A stretch of 64,000 nt of DNA. Origin: Arthrobacter sp. M4. GTDB taxonomy: Bacteria; Actinomycetota; Actinomycetes; Actinomycetales; Micrococcaceae. Where the stretch lies: positions 62,001 through 126,000 of the forward strand of contig NZ_JAIWYX010000007.1 of the NCBI RefSeq assembly GCF_020251205.1. Reading direction: 5' to 3'. A program made the translations under genes and the position numbers. The notes under the pieces are model-generated. The model searched no databases. It was not told the DNA's origin and saw nothing but the letters and a program-made list of their open reading frames with translations. Within the stretch, counting starts at the first letter, position 1. Each line of letters opens with the position of its first letter. This document shows positions 27,869-35,550 of this stretch, in pieces.

Positions 27869-28756
27869 ATGGGACGTGTGATTCAGCGGCGGAAGGTTCA
27901 TCGGTTTTTGTTGGATGGTTCGGATGCTGCGTTGGAGTTTCCGGTGCGGTTCCGGGAGGATGTGCTGGCGGTGGAGGAGCCGCTGGAGATCCGGGTTGGT
28001 GGGTTGTCGTTTGCGGTGACGATGCGCACGCCGGGTGATGATTTTGATCTGGTGGCCGGTTTCCTGGTCTCGGAGGGCGTGATCCGTGAGGCGACTGAGC
28101 TGGTGTCGTTGCGGTTCTGTGCCGGGGAGGATGAGGACGGGCGGCAGACGTTCAATGTGGTGGAGGCGCAGCTGCGTCCGGGGGTGCCGGTGCCGGAGAC
28201 GGGCCGGAAGGTGTACACGTCCAGTTCGTGCGGGATTTGCGGTACGGATTCGATCGAGGCGGTGCGCAAGACGCTGGCCTTTGACCTGCGTCGGGACCCG
28301 CTGAGGGTGCCGGTGGATGTGCTGGCCGGGTTGCCCGGCAGGCTGCGGGAGGCGCAGGCGGTGTTTGACAAGACCGGCGGTGTGCATGCCGCGGGGCTGT
28401 TCCGGATCGGCGGGCGCGGGGAGCCGGAGCTGGTCTGCCTGCGGGAGGATGTGGGCCGGCACAATGCGGTGGACAAGGTGGTTGGCTGGGCGTTGCGCCA
28501 GGGCGGGCTGCCGTTGTCCGGGACGGTGCTGCAGGTTTCCGGGCGGGCCTCGTTTGAGCTGGTGCAGAAGGCTGCCCTGGCCGGGATTCCGGTGCTGGCC
28601 GCGGTGAGCGCCCCGTCCAGCCTGGCCGTGGAGCTGGCCGAGGAAACGGGCCTGACCCTGGTGGGTTTCAGCCGCGGCAGCAGCCTGAATGTCTACGCCG
28701 GCAAGGACCGCATCAGCCCCGCCCACAACACGGCCCCACAACAGAGGAGTTCGTGA
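27869..28756 (+). CDS. fdhD: Formate dehydrogenase accessory sulfurtransferase FdhD
   Basis: The protein has 295 residues. FdhD transfers sulfur from a cysteine desulfurase to the Mo-bisMGD cofactor of formate dehydrogenase. Diagnostic segments are MRTPGDDFDLVAGFLVSEG, the cysteine loop YTSSSCGICGTDS (both catalytic Cys present), CLREDVGRHNAVDKVVGWAL and VSGRASFELVQKAALAGIP. ATG 27869 (MGRVIQRRKV) is chosen over upstream in-frame starts. It shares the unusual codon style of moeA. Its presence implies a molybdenum-dependent formate dehydrogenase elsewhere in the genome. Confidence 0.96.
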   Translation: MGRVIQRRKVHRFLLDGSDAALEFPVRFREDVLAVEEPLEIRVGGLSFAVTMRTPGDDFDLVAGFLVSEGVIREATELVSLRFCAGEDEDGRQTFNVVEAQLRPGVPVPETGRKVYTSSSCGICGTDSIEAVRKTLAFDLRRDPLRVPVDVLAGLPGRLREAQAVFDKTGGVHAAGLFRIGGRGEPELVCLREDVGRHNAVDKVVGWALRQGGLPLSGTVLQVSGRASFELVQKAALAGIPVLAAVSAPSSLAVELAEETGLTLVGFSRGSSLNVYAGKDRISPAHNTAPQQRSS

Positions 28757-28828
28757 CGAAAGCTTCCGAACCCGCCGAAGCTACCGCTTGGTAATTTAGC
28801 CCTAAGGCAGTAGATTTTATCCATCGAT

Positions 28829-28842
28829 TGGAAGCGGTTTCT
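28829..28842 (+). promoter_or_regulatory. Putative LacI-family operator upstream of the alpha-mannosidase
   Basis: TGGAAGCGGTTTCT fits the LacI/GalR-type consensus TGNAANCGNTNNCA at all fixed positions but the last. It lies ~100 bp before the mannosidase start, in the 183-bp gap after fdhD, which otherwise shows nothing but the Shine-Dalgarno AAGGGGA at 28927-28933. Confidence 0.5.
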
Positions 28843-28939
28843 TATGAACGGGGTTGTGATCCGCTATGCCCCGGCCCCAGGTTGCCCCCAACATCACCAC
28901 GCCTGGCCGCCCACCCGCAGCTAGCTAAGGGGATTTGAA

Positions 28940-31900
28940 TTGCACGACGACCGCCGTCTTACGGAAGTCCGTCTTGAGCGCTTCGTCAGGGAGCGGCTCA
29001 ATCCAGCCGTCTACACGCGGAGTATGCCGCTAAACCTAGGCTGTTGGGAGGCCCCGGGGGAGCCAGTACCAGTTGCCGAGGCATTACGCCAAGACTTCGC
29101 CCCTCAGGAGCATGGAGCGCCGTGGGGGCTGCCCTGGGGGACAACGTGGTTTCGACTCCGCGGCGAGGTTCCGGAGGGCTGGGGTGTTCGGCCCGGCACC
29201 ACTGTGGAAGTAGTGGTGGACCTCGGCTTCAACGGGACAGCTCCAGGCTTCCAGTGCGAGGGGATCGCTTGGCGCCCGGATGGCACCATCATCAAAGCCA
29301 TCTCTCCCCGCAACCAACAGGTGCCGCTGAAGCTCCTGGGCGGGGGACTGTCCATCGATTTTTATGTCGAGGCCGCCGCGAACCCGGATGTTGCCAACAA
29401 CTGGACGTTCGCCCCCACGCCACTGGGTGACAAAGCCACCGCAGGTACGGATCCGGTATACAGGCTGGGTCGGATCGCCGTGGCCGAACTGGATGAGGCC
29501 GTCTGGGAGTTGCAACAGGATGTCTGGACGCTGAGCGGCCTGATGCACGAGCTGCCAGTGGAGCTTCCTCGCAGGCACGAAATCCTCCGTGCCCTGGAAC
29601 GCATGATGGACGTCATGGACCCCGACGACATCGCCGGAACGGCAGCCGCAGGCCGGGAGGCCCTGGCTGATGTGATGCATCGGCCGGCGTACGCTTCCTC
29701 ACATCGTCTCGTGGCTACGGGGCACGCCCACATCGATTCGGCGTGGCTCTGGCCGGTTCGTGAAACCATCCGCAAGTGTGCCCGCACGTTCTCCAATGTG
29801 GTGGCACTGATGGACGATCATCCGGACTTTGTGTTTTCCTGCTCGTCGGCGCAGCAATACGCCTGGATCAAGGAGTTTTATCCGGAGCTTTTTGTCCGTA
29901 TCCGGGAGAAAGTGAAGTCCGGCCAGTTCGTTCCTGTCGGCGGCATGTGGGTGGAGTCAGACACCAACATGCCTGGCGGTGAGGCCATGGCCCGGCAGTT
30001 TGTGGAAGGCAAGAGCTTCTTCCTGGAGGAGTTCGGCGTGGAGTGCGAAGAGGCTTGGTTGCCGGACTCGTTCGGTTACTCGGCAGCACTCCCGCAGATC
30101 GTCCGGGCGGCGGGCTCACACTGGTTCCTCACTCAGAAGATTTCCTGGAACCAAGTCAACCGGATGCCGCACCACACCTTCAGCTGGGAAGGGATTGACG
30201 GCAGCCGCCTTTTCACCCACTTCCCGCCCGTGGACACCTACAACGCCGAACTCAGCGCCCGGGAACTAGCCCACGCCGAGCGGAACTATCGTGACCACGG
30301 CCGCGGCAGCATTTCACTGGTCCCGTTTGGTTACGGCGACGGAGGTGGCGGCCCCACCAGGGAGATGATCGCCGCGGCCCATCGGACCGAAGACCTGGAG
30401 GGGTCGCCCAGGGTCCGGCTGGGGTCCGCCCGGGACTTCTTCGTCGAGGCCGAAGCTGAGTACTCCGGCCTGCCTGTTTGGGTGGGTGAAATGTACTTGG
30501 AGCTGCATCGTGGCACCTACACCAGCCAGGCCCGGACAAAGGCCGGGAACCGGCGGTGCGAACACCTCCTGCGGGAGGCGGAGCTTTGGTGCTCGACGGC
30601 GGCGGTCCGCTCCGGTGGGACGCACCAGTATCCAGCCGCCGACCTTAAGAGACTGTGGCGTCTTGTGCTGCTGCAGCAATTCCACGACATCCTTCCGGGA
30701 AGTTCGATCGCGTGGGTCCATCAAGATGCCGAACGTAACTACGCCGCGGTGGCACGGGACCTTGAGCAGATCATCGCCGGCGCCACAGCCGCATTGGTGG
30801 GCGAAGGGAATGGCGAATTCCTGCTCAACGCTGCTCCCCACGAACGGAGCGGGGTGCCCGCCCTTGCTGTTGCGCCACTGGTGGCCGCCGACAATCCGGT
30901 AGACGTTACTGAAGCGGATGGCGGTTACATCCTGGACAACGGCATCATCCGGGCCGTCATTGACTCCAACGGTTTGATCACCTCGCTGCTGGACCACGCA
31001 AGCGGCAGGGAGGCCATCGCGCCAGGGCAGTTCGGCAACCATCTGGAACTCCACCGTGATACGCCCAATGAATGGGACGCCTGGGATGTGGATGAGTTCT
31101 ATCGGCGAAACGTCACCTCGGTGACCGAAGCCCGCTCCGTGACGCTGGAGCGCGGCGGCTGGGACGCCGTCGTTGTGGTGGAGCGGCTGGTAGGTTCCTC
31201 TGCCGTCACCCAACGCATTCAAATGGCGGCTGGCGGTGAGTCCCTGGCCATTTCCACCGCGGTGGACTGGCAAGAGAGTGAGAAGCTGCTCAAGATCGGC
31301 TTCCCCTTCGATGTCAGGGCAGAGCGCTCCGCGTCGGAGACGCAGTTCGGCCATGTCTTCCGGCCAACTCACGTGAACACGTCGTGGGAAGCCGCGAAAT
31401 TCGAAATCTGCGCCCATCGGTGGATTCACGTGGGCGAGCCGGGGTACGGAGTCGCAGTCTCCAACGCCGCCAGCTACGGACACGATGTAACCCGCTCAGT
31501 GCGCTCGGACGGCGGCACAACCACCACGGTGCGCGTCTCCCTGTTGCGTGCCCCCAAGTTCCCGGACCCCGGTGCGGACAGGGGACGGCACGTCTTGGAC
31601 ATCACAGTCCGGCCTGGTGCGACGATTGCGGACGCCGTAGAGGAGGGATACCGCACCAACCTGCGGCCGCGCGTGGTGAAGGGCGGGCACGGCGTCGATC
31701 CGCTGTTCACGGTCTACAACCAGGCCATAGCCGTAGAGTCCGTGAAGCTGGCCGAGGATGGTTCCGGCGACGTCGTCGTGAGGTTGTATGAGTCCCTGGG
31801 CGAACGGTCTTCGGGGAAGGTAACGGCCAACTTTGCGACGTCGGGTGTGCAAGCCGTGGACCTCCTGGAACGGCCCACCGACACCGCTGGAGTCTCGACG

Positions 31901-31966
31901 GGGAAGGACGCCGCTGAGCTGACGCTGCGCCCATTCCAGCTGGTGACCCTACGGTTCCGCCGCTAG
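28940..31966 (+). CDS. Alpha-mannosidase, glycoside hydrolase family 38
   Basis: This is a 1008-residue cytoplasmic enzyme (no signal peptide). The N-terminal beta domain is followed by the GH38 catalytic domain (~255-530) with zinc/active-site segments ATGHAHIDSAWLWPVRETIR (zinc His and Asp), WVESDTNMPGGEAM (nucleophile Asp) and GYGDGGGGPTREM; then a helical middle domain (HRGTYTSQARTKAGNRRCE, LLLQQFHDILPGSSI) and C-terminal beta domains. It removes alpha-mannose from oligosaccharides. TTG 28940 follows AAGGGGA. A LacI-type operator lies upstream, but no regulator or sugar transporter is adjacent. Confidence 0.93.
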   Translation: MHDDRRLTEVRLERFVRERLNPAVYTRSMPLNLGCWEAPGEPVPVAEALRQDFAPQEHGAPWGLPWGTTWFRLRGEVPEGWGVRPGTTVEVVVDLGFNGTAPGFQCEGIAWRPDGTIIKAISPRNQQVPLKLLGGGLSIDFYVEAAANPDVANNWTFAPTPLGDKATAGTDPVYRLGRIAVAELDEAVWELQQDVWTLSGLMHELPVELPRRHEILRALERMMDVMDPDDIAGTAAAGREALADVMHRPAYASSHRLVATGHAHIDSAWLWPVRETIRKCARTFSNVVALMDDHPDFVFSCSSAQQYAWIKEFYPELFVRIREKVKSGQFVPVGGMWVESDTNMPGGEAMARQFVEGKSFFLEEFGVECEEAWLPDSFGYSAALPQIVRAAGSHWFLTQKISWNQVNRMPHHTFSWEGIDGSRLFTHFPPVDTYNAELSARELAHAERNYRDHGRGSISLVPFGYGDGGGGPTREMIAAAHRTEDLEGSPRVRLGSARDFFVEAEAEYSGLPVWVGEMYLELHRGTYTSQARTKAGNRRCEHLLREAELWCSTAAVRSGGTHQYPAADLKRLWRLVLLQQFHDILPGSSIAWVHQDAERNYAAVARDLEQIIAGATAALVGEGNGEFLLNAAPHERSGVPALAVAPLVAADNPVDVTEADGGYILDNGIIRAVIDSNGLITSLLDHASGREAIAPGQFGNHLELHRDTPNEWDAWDVDEFYRRNVTSVTEARSVTLERGGWDAVVVVERLVGSSAVTQRIQMAAGGESLAISTAVDWQESEKLLKIGFPFDVRAERSASETQFGHVFRPTHVNTSWEAAKFEICAHRWIHVGEPGYGVAVSNAASYGHDVTRSVRSDGGTTTTVRVSLLRAPKFPDPGADRGRHVLDITVRPGATIADAVEEGYRTNLRPRVVKGGHGVDPLFTVYNQAIAVESVKLAEDGSGDVVVRLYESLGERSSGKVTANFATSGVQAVDLLERPTDTAGVSTGKDAAELTLRPFQLVTLRFRR

Positions 31967-32002
31967 CCAAAACGCCACGGACTGGAACGAGTTCTGAATG
32001 CA

Positions 32003-32036
32003 CAACAGGGACCGGCCAGTTGGCCGGTCCCTGTTG
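32003..32036. terminator. Perfect 16-bp stem hairpin after the alpha-mannosidase
   Basis: CAACAGGGACCGGCCA pairs perfectly with TGGCCGGTCCCTGTTG across a 2-nt centre, 36 bp after the stop. There is no T-tract. The remaining ~170 bp to the next (convergent) gene show no further feature. Confidence 0.7.
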
Positions 32037-32209
32037 CCTACATAGGCTGAGTGGGGGCGGTCCCCAACAGCCCGCCACCACTCATCCCCCCAATAGTGCT
32101 TCTGCAGGCGCCACAGGTACTGAAACCCGTTCTCCGCTCCCGCACCTAGGCAGCAGCTGCTTTCACACATTCATGATTGTTGCACGTTCTAATGATTTTG
32201 TGAAAGCCG

Positions 32210-32953
32210 TTACGAAGCTTTGCCGCGAACTCTGTCTGTCCGCACCCCTGGAACTGGGCCGTTTTGGCGGCGGGAGACTACCTTGGATAGGCCAATTCCG
32301 CCCAGGCCCAGCGCAATCGACAGGGCGGCCGAGTAGTTGATCAAGGGTCGAAGCCATGCCAGGGCGGGCGGAATCAACGGGAAAGTCTGCGAAATCACCA
32401 GCAGAACCAGGCCCAGCATGAACAGGGCGGAGGCCACGCGAAGCAGTAGCGGGCCGTGGCCCACTACCGTCCGCCAGATTCCGGGAAGCAGGCAGGCTGA
32501 GACGTAGCCGGGGTAGAGGCGACCCAGTGCGGCGTAGGCTTCGAGGCTGTGGCTGAAGGGCAGGCCGGTGAGGCCCACTGAGGAACCCCGGGTGTCAGTC
32601 AACAGGAAGAAAAACACCGTCAACCCAGCCACGACCGCCAGGACCGCCAAACCTATTGGCCCTCGGATAGCGCGTACGCCATTGGGGGAGCCAAAACCCT
32701 TCGCGGCCTTGACGCCCACCAACAGGAAGGTGGCGTAGAGGATAAAGCGGAGCAGGAGGTTGGTCAGGTTGATCCCGCCCAGAAGCGCATCGATGGTCAG
32801 ATAGGGTCCCTCGATGCTGAGCAGGATGGCGAACGTGATGAGGGCGAAGATCCAGAACAACGAGCGGTTGTGGCCCCGCAGGGCCCCCGGTAAGCGAATC
32901 ATCGTAATGGCCAGGCAAACAATCAAAGTGGCCCAGGGCAGGACGCCTGTCAT
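32210..32953 (-). CDS. Seven-helix membrane protein of unknown function, coupled to an HTH regulator
   Basis: The protein has 247 residues with about seven hydrophobic helices (~4-20, 32-49, 62-81, 95-118, 146-162, 170-193, 205-228) and a basic cytoplasmic tail (SRRQNGPVPGVRTDRVRGK). ATG 32953 overlaps the stop of the upstream HTH gene, so translation is coupled; the open frame beyond 32953 is not supported. I do not recognise a catalytic or transport motif. The arrangement recalls XRE-type regulators paired with MAB_1171c-like membrane proteins in other actinobacteria, but I cannot confirm homology. It could act as a sensor or membrane anchor for the regulator. Confidence 0.75.
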   Translation of the reverse strand: MTGVLPWATLIVCLAITMIRLPGALRGHNRSLFWIFALITFAILLSIEGPYLTIDALLGGINLTNLLLRFILYATFLLVGVKAAKGFGSPNGVRAIRGPIGLAVLAVVAGLTVFFFLLTDTRGSSVGLTGLPFSHSLEAYAALGRLYPGYVSACLLPGIWRTVVGHGPLLLRVASALFMLGLVLLVISQTFPLIPPALAWLRPLINYSAALSIALGLGGIGLSKVVSRRQNGPVPGVRTDRVRGKAS

Positions 32954-33672
32954 CCGAGGTTCTCCCAAATTCTTTCTGTGTTTTCTTGGTCTTGTTCGTG
33001 GCGCCGGAGCGTCTTCCCCCAGGCCTGGAGCCGGTCTCCGGCCAACAGGGCGAGTTCGCCGTCCGTGAGTGCGTTGAGTGCGGTCCGCCGGGCATCGGGC
33101 GGCCATCCCGCTTCGGCCTCGGTGATGAGTCCGATGGCGACCAGTCCCGCCGTCGGGCCGACTCCCGCGGCCCGGGCTGTGGCGAGGGCCAATTCTGGCG
33201 GCATCCGGTTGGCGGTGAGGTGGGCGGAAAAGTTTTGGGGGGCAATCCCGGTGATGTCGCTGACGCGTGTGCGCAGTTCGCCATCGTCAATGGCGTCCAC
33301 CCAGTTCTTGACCGACGTGGGGTGCATGGGATCGTCAAGGTCGGCTGCGGCTTTGTTTTCCGGTCGGGTTCGCTCGATGAGGGCCTGCAGCATGTCCAAG
33401 GTTGAGACGAGGCTAATCAATTCACCGGGGGAGGGTGCAGGCAGCGGCCCATGAAGCTCCGAATACGCCTCAAAGGAAGCGAGCGAATCCAGCGGGTTTA
33501 TGCCGTAGGCCCTGCTGATGCTCACAACCGTGGTTTCGGCTACCTTGCCGCGGACCATCTGCTGCGCCAGGGTGGTTCGCTTCACACCGGAGATCCGGCT
33601 GATGTCTGCCATGCTTTCCTGGGGCGCAACACCGTTCAGCCAGTGCTGGAACGCCTTGGACGGGAGAGGCAT
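32950..33672 (-). CDS. HTH protein with two tandem HTH-like repeats
   Basis: The protein has 240 residues. Residues ~5-70 are an XRE/Cro-like helix-turn-helix (ISRISGVKRTTLAQQMVRGK, then TVVSISRAYGINPLDSLASF). Residues ~120-185 repeat the same pattern at lower similarity (W-V-DAID, VSDITGIAPQNFSAHLTANR, ALATARAAGVGPTAGLVAIG), indicating an internal duplication. A short helical C-terminus follows. No enzyme motif is present. It is the first gene of a two-gene unit with the seven-helix protein. ATG 33672 lacks a Shine-Dalgarno; a TTG at 33690 is the alternative start. Confidence 0.72.
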   Translation of the reverse strand: MPLPSKAFQHWLNGVAPQESMADISRISGVKRTTLAQQMVRGKVAETTVVSISRAYGINPLDSLASFEAYSELHGPLPAPSPGELISLVSTLDMLQALIERTRPENKAAADLDDPMHPTSVKNWVDAIDDGELRTRVSDITGIAPQNFSAHLTANRMPPELALATARAAGVGPTAGLVAIGLITEAEAGWPPDARRTALNALTDGELALLAGDRLQAWGKTLRRHEQDQENTERIWENLG

Positions 33673-33777
33673 GGAGGACTTTCTGCGCAAGCCGCCAGAC
33701 GGCGGGGCCCGCCTGCGCTATCCGCGGGCAGGTTTTGAACTGTTTCTGCGTTAATTTTACGGGGACGGACGCGTGAA

Positions 33778-33872
33778 CTATGCTTGATGGTCGAGCCCGT
33801 CGGTCCGTACACCCCCCAAGTCCGGACCGGCGGGTTCTTCTATGGCCGGACCCGGCTGAGAGGATAACAACA
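33778..33872 (+). promoter_or_regulatory. Leader region of the ABC-F gene with alternative hairpins
   Basis: TATGCT at 33778-33783 is a plausible -10, giving an ~80-nt leader. Within it GTCCGG (~33820) can pair with CCGGAC (~33856), while CGGGT (~33832) can pair with ACCCG (~33860); these overlap, so only one can form. An in-frame ATG at 33780 exists but GAGAGGAT before TTG 33873 is the better ribosome site. Confidence 0.4.
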
Positions 33873-35516
33873 TTGACTGCAACCTTAGTTGCCAGGGACC
33901 TCAGCGGTGGTCACGGTCACCGGACCCTTTTCTCCAATCTGTCGTTTACCGTCGCCCCGGGTGACGTGATCGGCGTCGTCGGCGCCAATGGTGCCGGAAA
34001 GTCGACACTGCTGCGGATTCTTGCCGGCGTCGACAATCCCCAAGCGGGGGCGGTGAGCCTGGCGCCGTCGGACGCTTTCGTCGGCTGGCTCCCGCAGGAA
34101 CACGAGCGGAAGTCCGGCGAGACCATTGCCGCGTACATCGCCCGCCGCACGGGCTGCGCCGCCGCAACACAGGACATGGAAGAGGCCGCGGAGGCGCTCG
34201 CCTCCGGTGCGGCAGGCGTGGAAGAAGCGTACTCGCGCGCGTTTGATCGTTGGATGGCTTCAGGGGCCGCCGATCTCGACGAGCGGATCCCCGTTGTCCT
34301 TGCCGACTTGGGATTGGAACAGGGCACCGATGCCCAGATGACAGGCCTCTCGGGAGGCCAGGCTGCACGCGTGGCCCTGGCGGCGCTCCTCCTGAGCCGT
34401 TTCGACGTCGTGCTCCTGGACGAGCCAAGCAATGACCTTGACCTGGACGGACTGGCCAGGCTGGAGTCCTTCGTCCAGGGACTGCGTGGTGGGGTGGTCC
34501 TGGTGTCCCACGACCGGGAGTTCCTGGCCCGTTGCGTGACTGCCGTCGTCGAACTGGATCTGGCCCAGAATTCGGTGGCGGTGTACGACGGCGGTTACGA
34601 GGCCTTCCTGGAAGAGCGCGCCGTTGCCCGCCGCCACGCCCGGGAGCGCTACGAGGACTTCGCCGCCACCAAGGCGGATCTGGTGGCGCGTGCCAGGACC
34701 CAGCGCGAGTGGAGCTCACAGGGTGTCCGCAACGCGATGCGCAAGAATCCGGACAATGACAAGATTCGCCGCTCCGCCAACACCGAGTCCTCGGAGAAGC
34801 AGGCCCAGAAAGTCCGGCAAATGGAGTCCCGGATTGCGCGGCTCGAGGAAGTTGCAGAGCCACGGAAGGAGTGGCAGTTGCAGTTCAGCATCGGCCAGGC
34901 CCCGCGTTCCAGTTCAGTGGTGGCGACGCTCCGTGGTGCCGTGGCCCGGCAGGGTGACTTCACTTTGGGCCCTGTGGACCTGCAGCTGAACGCCGGCGAG
35001 CGGATCGGCATCACTGGTCCCAACGGGGCCGGCAAATCCACGCTCCTGCGGCTTATGCTCGGTACCCAACAGCCCGACGACGGCGACGCCTCCATGGGTG
35101 CGTCCGTTGCCGTCGGCGAAATTGACCAGGCTCGAAGACTGCTCGACGGCGGGCTGCCGCTGGCCGCCGCCGTCGAAGGCGTGCTGTCGGATTGGCCAAC
35201 AGCCGAAGTTCGCACGCTGCTGGCCAAGTTCGGCCTCAAGGCCGACCACACAGCACGCATAGTTGAGTCACTGTCACCAGGGGAACGCACAAGGGCCGCG
35301 CTTGCCTTGTTGCAGGCACGGGGCGTTAACCTCCTGGTCCTGGATGAACCGACCAACCACCTGGACCTGCCGGCCATAGAGCAACTTGAGCAGGCGCTGG
35401 AGAGCTACGACGGGGCCCTCTTGTTGGTCACCCACGACAGACGCTTGCTGGACAATGTCCGGCTGGATGCCCGTTGGCACGTCGACAACGGGAAAGTCAG
35501 GGAGCTGGCTTCATGA
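33873..35516 (+). CDS. ABC-F family ATPase (ribosome-associated type)
   Basis: The protein has 547 residues with two ABC domains and no membrane segment. Domain 1 (~5-225) has Walker A GANGAGKST, signature LSGGQAARVAL and Walker B VVLLDEPSNDLDL; domain 2 (~330-547) has GPNGAGKST, a divergent signature LSPGERTRAAL and LLVLDEPTNHLDL. A basic interdomain linker (~245-325) contains RNAMRKNPDNDKIRR, the segment that enters the ribosome in ABC-F proteins. Members regulate translation or protect ribosomes from antibiotics; which applies here cannot be told. TTG 33873 follows GAGAGGAT. Confidence 0.9.
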   Translation: MTATLVARDLSGGHGHRTLFSNLSFTVAPGDVIGVVGANGAGKSTLLRILAGVDNPQAGAVSLAPSDAFVGWLPQEHERKSGETIAAYIARRTGCAAATQDMEEAAEALASGAAGVEEAYSRAFDRWMASGAADLDERIPVVLADLGLEQGTDAQMTGLSGGQAARVALAALLLSRFDVVLLDEPSNDLDLDGLARLESFVQGLRGGVVLVSHDREFLARCVTAVVELDLAQNSVAVYDGGYEAFLEERAVARRHARERYEDFAATKADLVARARTQREWSSQGVRNAMRKNPDNDKIRRSANTESSEKQAQKVRQMESRIARLEEVAEPRKEWQLQFSIGQAPRSSSVVATLRGAVARQGDFTLGPVDLQLNAGERIGITGPNGAGKSTLLRLMLGTQQPDDGDASMGASVAVGEIDQARRLLDGGLPLAAAVEGVLSDWPTAEVRTLLAKFGLKADHTARIVESLSPGERTRAALALLQARGVNLLVLDEPTNHLDLPAIEQLEQALESYDGALLLVTHDRRLLDNVRLDARWHVDNGKVRELAS

Positions 35517-35550
35517 GCCGAGCCAGCTGTTTGAGGAAGGAAGCTTCGGC

